NCBI GenBank assembly: GCA_002304995.1
Contig: DBPV01000018.1
Location: forward strand, 1,217 to 24,413
Direction of reading: 5' to 3'
Length of the DNA stretch: 23,197 bases
Source: Syntrophaceae bacterium UBA1411
GTDB lineage: Bacteria; Desulfobacterota; Syntrophia; Syntrophales; Smithellaceae
Shown: piece after piece, positions 15,112 to 22,082 of the stretch
Layout: every line of letters starts with the position of its first letter
Numbering within the stretch: the stretch's first letter is position 1
The notes under the pieces: generated by a model
What the model saw: the letters and a program-made list of their open reading frames with translations, nothing else
Databases searched by the model: none
Told to the model about the DNA's origin: nothing
Position numbers and translations under genes: made by a program

Positions 15112-15121
15112 AGGAGGAGCT

Positions 15122-15628
15122 ATGCGGAAAGTCCGGAGGATCATTCTGACGGGAGTGTTTTGCGTTGTCCTTTGCTGGCCGGCTGCGGCCGAGACGCCGG
15201 CGGCGCAAAATGCCGCGGCGCAGGATGCGCTCATCAAAAGCCAGGTGGAAACCGCAGTCAGCATGCTCGCGGCCATTCATGCCCGGCAGCAGAAGGGCGA
15301 GTTCGGTCCGGAAAAGGCGCGGGCTCTGGGCGCCGGCCTGCTTCGGGAGCTGCGCTACGGCAAGGACGGCTATTTCTGGGCCGATACGACCGGGGGGATC
15401 AACGTTGTTCTGTACGGCCGCAAGGACACGGAAGGCCGCAATCGGTTAAACGACAGGGACGACAAGGGCGTCTTCTATGTGAAGGAATTTCTGGCCAAAG
15501 GCAAAACCGGCGGCTATGTCGAGTATCATTTTACCAAAAAGGGCCAGGCCGCGCCTGTGCCCAAACGCTCCTACGTGCTTTTGTTCGAACCGTTCGGCTG
15601 GGTGGTCGGCACGGGCTACTACCGCTGA
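15122..15628 (+). CDS. free-standing periplasmic Cache (sCache_2-like) domain protein
   Basis: A 168-residue secreted protein that is almost entirely a single Cache sensor domain. The signal peptide covers 1-23 (cut near AAA|ET). A long helix follows (QDALIKSQVETAVSMLAAIHARQQ), then the typical sCache_2 pattern: LRYGKDGYFWADTTGGI, GRNRLNDRDDKG, KTGGYVEYHF, and FEPFGWVVGTGYYR at the very end. Such domains usually form the extracellular part of chemoreceptors and kinases and bind small organic acids or amines. Here there is no membrane anchor or output domain. AAAGGAGG precedes the ATG. It sits 10 bp after gldA and ends directly against the next gene. It may be a binding protein delivering ligand information to the neighbouring membrane protein, but that is inference. 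Confidence 0.82.
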   Translation: MRKVRRIILTGVFCVVLCWPAAAETPAAQNAAAQDALIKSQVETAVSMLAAIHARQQKGEFGPEKARALGAGLLRELRYGKDGYFWADTTGGINVVLYGRKDTEGRNRLNDRDDKGVFYVKEFLAKGKTGGYVEYHFTKKGQAAPVPKRSYVLLFEPFGWVVGTGYYR

Positions 15629-16129
15629 ATGGAACGGTGGATCATGAACGGAAAAGAACTTCCGGGGCAGGCGGCGGAAAAGGAGGCAGAAGGTTTCTTC
15701 TTCACGCCCGCCTTCCAGGCCTTGACGATCGGCGTTCCGTTTTGCGTGTTCAAAATGCTGTTCGGCCTGGCGGCGCTGCGCGCGGGCGCGCCGCAGGGCG
15801 CTCTTTGCATTTTTGCCTGGCTGACGCTGGCCTGGGCCGCGGTGGATCTGATCATGAATCTGATCCGCGTTTTTTATCATCTGGCCGGCCGGGCCTCGCC
15901 CATCGAGTACTGCATGCTGGCGCAGGCCGGCCGGCTTTTTAAACGGCCGCGGCTGTTTCTGGCCGTCGATACGCTCGTTTCCTTTTCTCTCATCTGTTTT
16001 GTTCTGTGGTCGGGCTGGATTGCCCTCTTCACTCCCCGCGAGGCCCGCCTGTGGTACGCGGCGACGACGCTGAACCTGATCAGCGTGTCGGTCGTCAACA
16101 TCTGGATTGAACTTCGCCGCGGCTCCTGA
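15629..16129 (+). CDS. four-span membrane protein of unknown function
   Basis: A 166-residue integral membrane protein with about four hydrophobic segments (roughly 27-50, 58-82, 104-131 and 139-158), a polar N-terminus (KELPGQAAEKEAEGFF) and a basic C-terminal end (ELRRGS). I recognise no family. The ATG at 15629 follows the Cache stop codon immediately (TGAATG) without a ribosome site, which would require translational coupling. Met6 at 15644 has GGTGG five bases upstream and is an equally good start. It is the third gene of the gldA operon and the only membrane component. It could be the membrane partner of the secreted Cache protein, but no sequence feature shows an interaction. Confidence 0.7.
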   Translation: MERWIMNGKELPGQAAEKEAEGFFFTPAFQALTIGVPFCVFKMLFGLAALRAGAPQGALCIFAWLTLAWAAVDLIMNLIRVFYHLAGRASPIEYCMLAQAGRLFKRPRLFLAVDTLVSFSLICFVLWSGWIALFTPREARLWYAATTLNLISVSVVNIWIELRRGS

Positions 16130-16134
16130 GTCCG

Positions 16135-16157
16135 CCGCCCGAAGCGGGAATTTTTTT
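16135..16157 (+). terminator. weak Rho-independent terminator after the gldA operon
   Basis: A short hairpin CCGC-CCGAA-GCGG (16135-16147) is followed within three bases by seven T residues (16151-16157), just beyond the stop of the membrane-protein gene. The stem is only four pairs, so efficiency is doubtful. Its position between an operon end and the next promoter supports it. Confidence 0.4.
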
Positions 16158-16205
16158 GCGCGAGCGCCGATGCGCGTCTCTTCCGGCAATGGCGCGTGTT
16201 TTTCC

Positions 16206-16234
16206 TTGACATAAATCCCACCGCCTTTTATCGT
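16206..16234 (+). promoter_or_regulatory. sigma-70-type promoter of the S41 protease gene
   Basis: TTGACA (16206-16211), a 17-bp spacer and TATCGT (16229-16234), matching the consensus at 6/6 and 4/6. Transcription would begin near 16241, about 30 bases before the ATG at 16271, which gives a normal short leader. Confidence 0.55.
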
Positions 16235-16270
16235 AAAAAGGATTTGTTTTTTTAATACCGGACGAAAGGA

Positions 16271-18400
16271 ATGTCGCGCTTTGGCCGATCGGGCGGGCGC
16301 ACAGGCGAAAGAACCATGAACGACGGCGGAGGAAGACGGATTTTGCAAAGCAGGACGGACCATCGTTTGCTCCGGGCGGAAAGCCCGGCCGGCCGGCAGG
16401 GCCTGTTTTTTTTCGCGGCGCTGCTTGGTCTTTTCGCGCTGTTGCTCTGGCCCTGGCCCCTGCCGGCGCGCGATCTCACGTGCGACCGTCTTCCCGTGCT
16501 CATGGAGGCCTTCCACGAGAGCCACTACGCGATCAAGAGCATCACGCCGGAAATCCGGACCCAGGCCGTCGATCAGATGATCAAGCGGCTCGATCCCTCG
16601 AAGACGCTCCTGTATGAGGCGGATCTCGACAGGCTCAAACCGCTGCTTGCGGATCTGTTTACCGGCGCCGAGCGCGGCAATTGCACCTCGCTGAAACCCG
16701 TTTACGACCTCTTGGTGGCGCGGGCGCGGGAAAACGAAGCCATCGTCAAAAAACTTCTCGGCCCGGATTTCCGTCCCGACCGGAACGTGGCGCTCAATCT
16801 CGACATCGACAAGCGCCCCTATCCGAAAACATCCGCCGAAAAGCAGTCGCTTTTGCGCAAGATCGTTCTTTTCCAGATTGAAAATGCGCTTTTGGCCGGC
16901 ATCGAACCGGCGGAGGCCCGGGAACAGCAGATCCACCGCTATGAATTGCAGACGCGCCGCGTGATCGAACAGGATCCGGCTGAGCTCATCACCACGTCGG
17001 CCGAGGCATTTGCCCGGGCGCTGGATCCGCACACGAGCTACCTGTCTGCGCAAAATTTCGAGGACCTGAAGATTTCGATGAATCTTTCCCTGGAGGGAAT
17101 CGGCGCCGTGCTGTCGAGCGACAACGGCTTTACCATCATTGAAGAGCTGATTCCCGGCGGCGGCGCGGAAAAGTCCGGCCTGATCAAGCCCAAGGACAAA
17201 ATCATCGCCGTGGCGCAGCAGGGTGAAAAACCGGTCGACGTCATCGACATGGACCTGCGCGATGTCATCAGCATGATCCGCGGCAAAAAGGGAACCCGCG
17301 TCACTCTCACGATTCTCCGCCAGGCCAACCGCAAGGAACGCTTCGACGTCACCATCGTGCGCGACAAGGTCGACGTCCGCGAGCAGGAGGCGAAAATCAC
17401 CTTCGAAACGCGCAAGGCCAACGGCAAAACCTACCGTTTCGGCGTCATCGAGCTGCCGTCCTTTTACGGCGGTGAAAAAGGCGGCCGGTCGAGCTATCAG
17501 GACGTGAAAAAACTTCTGGCCGAGGCCAGGCAAAAGGGCGTGGACGGCATCCTCCTCAACCTGTCGCGCAACGGCGGCGGCATGCTGGATGAAGCGGTGC
17601 GCCTGACCGGCCTGTTCATCGGTTCGGGCGGCGTCGTCGCAGTCAAGGACAGCCGCGCCCAGGAAACGATTCTCGCCAACGGTCGGGCGGCGGCGCCGCG
17701 GGCCAACGGCCGGCGCAATGTCATCCGCTTTCCCGCAGAAGATCCCCGGTCCGTTTACACCGGGCCGCTGGTTGTGCTCACGAGCCGGATGAGTGCATCG
17801 GCCAGCGAAATCGTCGCGGGAGCCCTCAAGGACTACCGCCGCGCCGTGGTTGCCGGATCGGATCATACCTACGGCAAGGGCTCCGTCCAGACGCTGCTGG
17901 AACTGCCCTGGGGGCTGGGGGCGATGAAGGTCACAACCGCCCTGTATTTTCTGCCCGGCGGCCGGTCCACGCAGAAGGCGGGCGTGGCGGCGGACGTGCG
18001 TTTGCCCGGATTGTTCGCCCTGGAGGATATCGGCGAGGCGTCGCTGGATTACGCGCTTCCCGGTCAGGCCATTGCGCCGTTTATGGGGACGCCGGAGAAA
18101 ACGGCCTCGTCCTGGACGCCTGTCGACGAGCGCCTGATTGCCGCGCTGGCGGCCAAATCGCAGGCGCGCGTGTCCAGGGATGCGAAATTTGCCCGGATCA
18201 TCAAGGACAATAAAGAGGCGGCGGAAAAACAGGGCCTCATTCAGCTTGACGATTACCGCCAGAGCGTAAAGAAAGAAAACGGCGGTAAAAACAAGCTGAC
18301 GCTGGCCGAACAGAGGCAAAAAGCCCGCGACCAGTACGCGCCTTTCATCAATGAAACCGTCAATATTCTCCTGGATATGATTGCGGCGAAAGCCGGCTAG
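16271..18400 (+). CDS. prc: carboxy-terminal processing protease, Prc/Tsp type (S41)
   Basis: A 709-residue periplasmic serine protease anchored or exported by the hydrophobic stretch 44-65. Like E. coli Prc it has an N-terminal helical domain (about 70-250, with LDPHTSYLSAQNFEDL at 251-266). A PDZ domain follows (about 268-355, EELIPGGGAEKSGLIKPKDK). The S41 core contains Ser510 in SRMSASASEIVAGALKDY and Lys536 in YGKGSVQTL, the catalytic dyad. The final ~110 residues are a charged helical extension as in Prc. It trims C-termini of envelope proteins and, in E. coli, works with the lipoprotein NlpI. Two starts are possible. 16271 has AAAGGA touching the ATG, which is too close, and 16316 (Met16) has a weak site; the extra 15 residues are polar and may not be translated. 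It is a single-gene unit with its own promoter. Confidence 0.92.
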   Translation: MSRFGRSGGRTGERTMNDGGGRRILQSRTDHRLLRAESPAGRQGLFFFAALLGLFALLLWPWPLPARDLTCDRLPVLMEAFHESHYAIKSITPEIRTQAVDQMIKRLDPSKTLLYEADLDRLKPLLADLFTGAERGNCTSLKPVYDLLVARARENEAIVKKLLGPDFRPDRNVALNLDIDKRPYPKTSAEKQSLLRKIVLFQIENALLAGIEPAEAREQQIHRYELQTRRVIEQDPAELITTSAEAFARALDPHTSYLSAQNFEDLKISMNLSLEGIGAVLSSDNGFTIIEELIPGGGAEKSGLIKPKDKIIAVAQQGEKPVDVIDMDLRDVISMIRGKKGTRVTLTILRQANRKERFDVTIVRDKVDVREQEAKITFETRKANGKTYRFGVIELPSFYGGEKGGRSSYQDVKKLLAEARQKGVDGILLNLSRNGGGMLDEAVRLTGLFIGSGGVVAVKDSRAQETILANGRAAAPRANGRRNVIRFPAEDPRSVYTGPLVVLTSRMSASASEIVAGALKDYRRAVVAGSDHTYGKGSVQTLLELPWGLGAMKVTTALYFLPGGRSTQKAGVAADVRLPGLFALEDIGEASLDYALPGQAIAPFMGTPEKTASSWTPVDERLIAALAAKSQARVSRDAKFARIIKDNKEAAEKQGLIQLDDYRQSVKKENGGKNKLTLAEQRQKARDQYAPFINETVNILLDMIAAKAG

Positions 18401-18758
18401 CCAGACGGTTTTTAGCCCGCGATGAAGCCGGCGGGCAGCAGCATCTTGCAGCCCAGTTCAGCCATTGTGCCATGGCCCATAAATGTGCCGTGCACAAGTG
18501 TATCACGGCACACCGACCGACCGAATTTTTAAAAACCTTTTTTAATTCCATCCATTATTCCAATCGCTTACAAGTTTTTATTCTTTTGCTGCCCTCCGGC
18601 ATGCATCTTGAACTTGACCATCCTTTTTGATCCTTCAGGAAGGGGTGGAAAAAAACCGCCTGCTGGGGCTGGCCGATGAACGGACGCTCAGAGGATTTAT
18701 CGAGGCCGCCTGCCCGCAAAGGTTTGAAGGCTGAATACAAAAGAAAAGGAGAAGGAAA
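18401..18758. other. 358-bp gap with a perfect hairpin and possible gene remnants
   Basis: No intact gene is visible. A perfect 9-bp inverted repeat TGTGCCGTG / CACGGCACA (18484-18492 and 18504-18512) has an 11-base loop. An AT-rich block (about 18523-18597) follows, unlike the GC-rich surroundings. On the minus strand, an open run ending in TAA at 18412-18414 reads DTLVHGTFMGHGTMAELG then CKMLLPAGFIAG. On the plus strand, an open run from 18618 to the TGA at 18732-18734 reads QEGVEKNRLLGLADERTL then RGFIEAACPQRFEG. Both look protein-like but lack good starts, so they may be decayed gene ends, or in the second case a short leader ORF. No promoter for the following gene could be fixed. Confidence 0.35.
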
Positions 18759-19541
18759 ATGGGGCAAAACGAAGTGAAGATTTTTGACATCATGGCGTGC
18801 AACGTTTACTGGGATTTTGCAAGTTCGCTCATGCCGAAAGAAACACACAAATTCCTGGTGGCCCTGCTGCCGACACCCGGCGCAGCCACTCCCGAGCTGA
18901 TTGAGAGCATTACAGCCTACGGTCCCGGTGGATACACCGTGGCGTTCAAGAACCAAAAGTACGAAAACCTGGGCAAGAACGGCTGGTTCTACGATCAGCA
19001 GATTACCAACTACTGGTACATGGTCAACCTGCCCACCGGCTTCATGAAGGAAGGCGAATACACCATTGAAGTCAAAACCAAAGATGGAAAGGTAGATAAA
19101 AAAACGCGCATCCAGCACGACGCGCCGTCCGACGCGGCCGTCAACGCCTATCTGAAAAATCATGACCGGATTTTCAACTCGTTTTCGCCGTCGAAAACAA
19201 AACCTATTGCTTCCGGCTCGGCGCTCAAAGGCATCACCTGCACATGGGAAACGCTCAAGGATGCGGCCGACCTGGATGCCTATTATGTTTTCCGCCTTTG
19301 CCAGGCGTCCACGCCCATGGAATTCGACGGCAACAATCTCACCTGGTTTGACAACATCTACCTGCAGCGGCTGACGGGGAAAGGGGATGATTCCGGCCTG
19401 AACCGCCGGCAGGTGACCGTCGGCAGGGAGCTTAAGGCGCAAACCAGCTACGGCTATTTTGTGGAAATCACGGATGCCAATATCAGCGGGCAGGCCAACA
19501 TCTGCATTTTTCAGCCCCATCAGTTTTTTGTCACGCCGTAA
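18759..19541 (+). CDS. conserved-looking cytoplasmic protein of unknown function
   Basis: A 260-residue protein that I cannot assign to a family. It begins MGQNEVKIFDIMACNVYWDF without a signal peptide or membrane span. Its composition is rich in aromatic residues and short beta-like segments, for example GGYTVAFKNQKYENL, NYWYMVNLPTGF and GEYTIEVKTKDGKVDKKTRI, which suggests one or two beta-sandwich units (about 25-125 and 150-258). The middle (HDAPSDAAVNAYLKNHDRIF) looks helical. A very good AAAAGGAGAAGG site precedes the ATG. It is the first gene of the catabolic operon, 72 bp before a Leu/Ile/Val-type binding protein, so a role in sensing, binding or processing the same substrate is possible but unproven. 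Confidence 0.75.
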   Translation: MGQNEVKIFDIMACNVYWDFASSLMPKETHKFLVALLPTPGAATPELIESITAYGPGGYTVAFKNQKYENLGKNGWFYDQQITNYWYMVNLPTGFMKEGEYTIEVKTKDGKVDKKTRIQHDAPSDAAVNAYLKNHDRIFNSFSPSKTKPIASGSALKGITCTWETLKDAADLDAYYVFRLCQASTPMEFDGNNLTWFDNIYLQRLTGKGDDSGLNRRQVTVGRELKAQTSYGYFVEITDANISGQANICIFQPHQFFVTP

Positions 19542-19613
19542 ACGCGGAAAAAAGAGAGGCGTCAACCGGCGATACCGGTCAACGGATGATTTCATCAAGA
19601 GGAGGGAGAGGAC

Positions 19614-20846
19614 ATGAAGCATTGGAAAAATTTCTTTGCGGCGGCCGTGTTTTCACTTTTGTTGTGCGGCGGAGCCTGGGCGCAGGAGATCGTGATCGGC
19701 TATTCGGGGCCGCTGTCGGGGCTTGCCGCCGAGTACGGACAGGATGTGTTCAACGGCATCGAACTGGCGGTAAATGAAATCAATGCCGCAGGCGGCATTT
19801 CCGTGGCCGGGAAAAAATACAGGTTCAAGCTCGAACGCCTCGACGATATGGCCAATCCGACGCAGGCCCTGAACAACGCCAAACGCTTCCGCGCCGGCGG
19901 CGCGATTGCCGTTTTCAATGCGGTCTTCACCACGGCGGCGGCCATGATGAAGATCAACGAGGAAAAAGGAAACGCGTTTCTCGTGATGGCCTTCACCAGC
20001 ACGCCCAGAATTACGGAACTCGGCAACAAGCTGACGATCGTTGCGCCGGGGTCTTTTGTGTCGATGGCGGAAATCAGCGCGCAGTGGGCGATGGAAAAGG
20101 GCTGGAAAAAATGCGCGATGCTGGCCACCATCGGCCCTTACGGCGAGGAATGGCGCAGCGTTTTCCGTTCGATCTGGGCCAAATACGACGGGACGATCAC
20201 TGCGGACAATCCGGTCAACTATTACACCGAAACGGATTACTCGGCATCGATCACCGCGGCGCTTGCCACATCCCCCGAGGTTCTCCTGATCGGCGGACCG
20301 TCGGCCACGACGGCGCTCATGATTGAGCAGTGCCGCATGATGGGCTTCAAGGGAGGCTTCATTCTAATCGACCAGGCCAAGCTGGATTACATTGAGACCG
20401 TCATGAAGGGAACGAAAGCGATGGGAACCCTCATCGGTTCGGCGGGCGCCGGCATTCCCGCACGCAAGACCCAGACGGTCGCCCAGCGCTACCGCGCGGC
20501 CTATCAGCGCGCGGCCACCGCCGAAAGCACGTTCAATTTTACGCTGGTTCACGCGCTGGCCCGGGCCATCACGGCCGCCGGCACGCCCACGGACGTTTAC
20601 AAAATCCGCGCGGCCTTCCCCAGGGCCTTTCCGATGTACGCCACGGAGTTTCCCATGGAAGTTTACGGCATGATGGACAACGGCCGCCTCCAGGTGGTCA
20701 CGGCGACTGAGACCATCACCGACGGCATAAAGGACAAACCCGTCTTGTACTTCTGGTGGCCGAAAACAAAAAAGGAATACGAAGCGGTGGAGAAGACCTC
20801 GCAGATCGACCGCAGCATTCCGCGCCGCTGGCTCCAGACCCGTTAG
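19614..20846 (+). CDS. branched-chain amino acid-type ABC substrate-binding protein
   Basis: A 410-residue periplasmic binding protein of the LivJ/LivK (Peripla_BP_6) type. The signal peptide covers 1-23 with AWA before the cut. The mature start EIVIGYSGPLSGLAAEYGQD, the segment GIELAVNEINAAGGI (43-57) and KFKLERLDDMANPTQALN-like text (KLERLDDMANPTQALN) are typical. Family members carry leucine and valine, but in many anaerobes also aromatic or aliphatic carboxylic acids. AGGAGGGAG precedes the ATG. The neighbouring aryl-alcohol-type dehydrogenase and acyl-CoA ligase make an organic-acid or aromatic substrate more likely than an amino acid; this is context, not proof. No LivH/M/G/F permease genes are seen before the window ends. 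Confidence 0.88.
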   Translation: MKHWKNFFAAAVFSLLLCGGAWAQEIVIGYSGPLSGLAAEYGQDVFNGIELAVNEINAAGGISVAGKKYRFKLERLDDMANPTQALNNAKRFRAGGAIAVFNAVFTTAAAMMKINEEKGNAFLVMAFTSTPRITELGNKLTIVAPGSFVSMAEISAQWAMEKGWKKCAMLATIGPYGEEWRSVFRSIWAKYDGTITADNPVNYYTETDYSASITAALATSPEVLLIGGPSATTALMIEQCRMMGFKGGFILIDQAKLDYIETVMKGTKAMGTLIGSAGAGIPARKTQTVAQRYRAAYQRAATAESTFNFTLVHALARAITAAGTPTDVYKIRAAFPRAFPMYATEFPMEVYGMMDNGRLQVVTATETITDGIKDKPVLYFWWPKTKKEYEAVEKTSQIDRSIPRRWLQTR

Positions 20847-20892
20847 ACGCCGTCCGGGCGGTTTTGGGGGAGAATCGGACAAGGAGATCAAG

Positions 20893-21987
20893 ATGAAAAT
20901 TTCAGCAGCCGTTCTTCGGGAAAAAGGGCAGCCGTTTCTTCAGGAAGAACTGGATCTCGACGAGCCGCGCCCGGATGAAATCCTCGTGCGCATCGCGGCC
21001 GCCGGCATCTGCCACACGGATGTGACCGTCAGGAACAATCCGCTCGTCCTGCCTGTCGTACTCGGCCACGAGGGGGCGGGCATCGTGGAAAAAGTGGGAA
21101 ATGGCGTGACGAAAGTGCAGCCCGGCGACCCGGTTGTGCTGAGTTACGTGTACTGTGGCCGGTGCGCCAACTGCCGGCAGGGACGGCCTGCGTACTGTTC
21201 GCAGTCCGCGATGGCGACCTTCGGCGGTGTCCGGGCCGACGGGACGACGACGCTTTCCCGAAACGGCGAAAAAATATTCGGCAATTTTTTCGGCCAGTCG
21301 TCTTTCGCCACGCATGCGCTCACCTACGAAAACAATGTGGTGAAAGTGCGGCCCGATGCGCCGCTGGCGCTTTTGGGGCCTTTGGGCTGCGGCATTCAGA
21401 CCGGCGCCGGCGCGGTGATCAACTCCCTGCAAGTCAAAGCCGGCGCGTCGATTGCCGTCTTCGGCCTGGGCGCCGTGGGGCTTTCCGCCGTCATGGCGGC
21501 GAAAATCTGCGGCTGTTTTCCGATCATCGGCGTGGATATCCGGCCGCACCGGCTGGAACTGGCGCGCGACCTGGGCGCGACGCACGTGCTGGACGCGGCG
21601 CAGGAAAACCCGACGGCGGAAATCAAAAAGATTACCGGCGACGGCGCGGATTATGCTCTGGAGTGCGCGGGAAATCCCAAGGTGCTCCGGCAGGCGCTGG
21701 AGTCCGTCAGGCGTCCCGGCGTTTGCGGCCTCGTGGGCGGCGCTCCGCTGGGGACGGAGGCGACCTTCGACATGAATTCCATTATGTTCGGCCGGACCGT
21801 TCGCGGCATTCTGGAAGGCGACAGTGTGCCGGACATCTTCATTCCGCAGCTGGTGGACTTCGTGATGCAGGGCCGTTTGCCGCTGGAGAAACTGGTCACC
21901 TTTTATGACTTCGACCGGATCAATCAGGCGGTGGAAGATTCCGGGGAAGGAAGAACCATCAAACCGATACTGAGAATGCCGGCCTAG
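20893..21987 (+). CDS. zinc-dependent aryl-alcohol-type dehydrogenase
   Basis: A 364-residue MDR-family dehydrogenase close in length and layout to benzyl/aryl-alcohol dehydrogenases. The catalytic zinc ligands are Cys40 (GICHTD), His59 (LGHEGAG) and Cys166 (GPLGCGIQTGAGAV). The structural zinc ligands are Cys88, 91, 94 and 102 in CGRCANCRQGRPAYC. The NAD motif GLGAVG is at 191-196. The GCGIQTGAG text is characteristic of the class that includes XylB-like aryl-alcohol and class III dehydrogenases. It follows the binding protein by 46 bp with AAGGAG before the ATG. In context it would interconvert an alcohol and aldehyde on the way to the acid activated by the next gene. The substrate is not established. 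Confidence 0.88.
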   Translation: MKISAAVLREKGQPFLQEELDLDEPRPDEILVRIAAAGICHTDVTVRNNPLVLPVVLGHEGAGIVEKVGNGVTKVQPGDPVVLSYVYCGRCANCRQGRPAYCSQSAMATFGGVRADGTTTLSRNGEKIFGNFFGQSSFATHALTYENNVVKVRPDAPLALLGPLGCGIQTGAGAVINSLQVKAGASIAVFGLGAVGLSAVMAAKICGCFPIIGVDIRPHRLELARDLGATHVLDAAQENPTAEIKKITGDGADYALECAGNPKVLRQALESVRRPGVCGLVGGAPLGTEATFDMNSIMFGRTVRGILEGDSVPDIFIPQLVDFVMQGRLPLEKLVTFYDFDRINQAVEDSGEGRTIKPILRMPA

Positions 21988-22082
21988 GCGGGAGCCGGGC
22001 GGAAAAAAATCGGTTGCCGGGTAATCGGCATCGGCGGCGCGCGTTTCATTGCGCCCCCATCCCTCGCTGAAGGAGGAAAAAA

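Noticed and set aside
15446..18319. 957-codon minus-strand open frame
   Set aside because: It is the antisense shadow of the membrane-protein and prc genes; the protease strand carries catalytic motifs and a promoter.
20849..20865. Short hairpin plus TTTT after the Liv-type binding protein
   Set aside because: The stem is about four to five pairs including G-T pairing, and the next gene has the look of the same operon.
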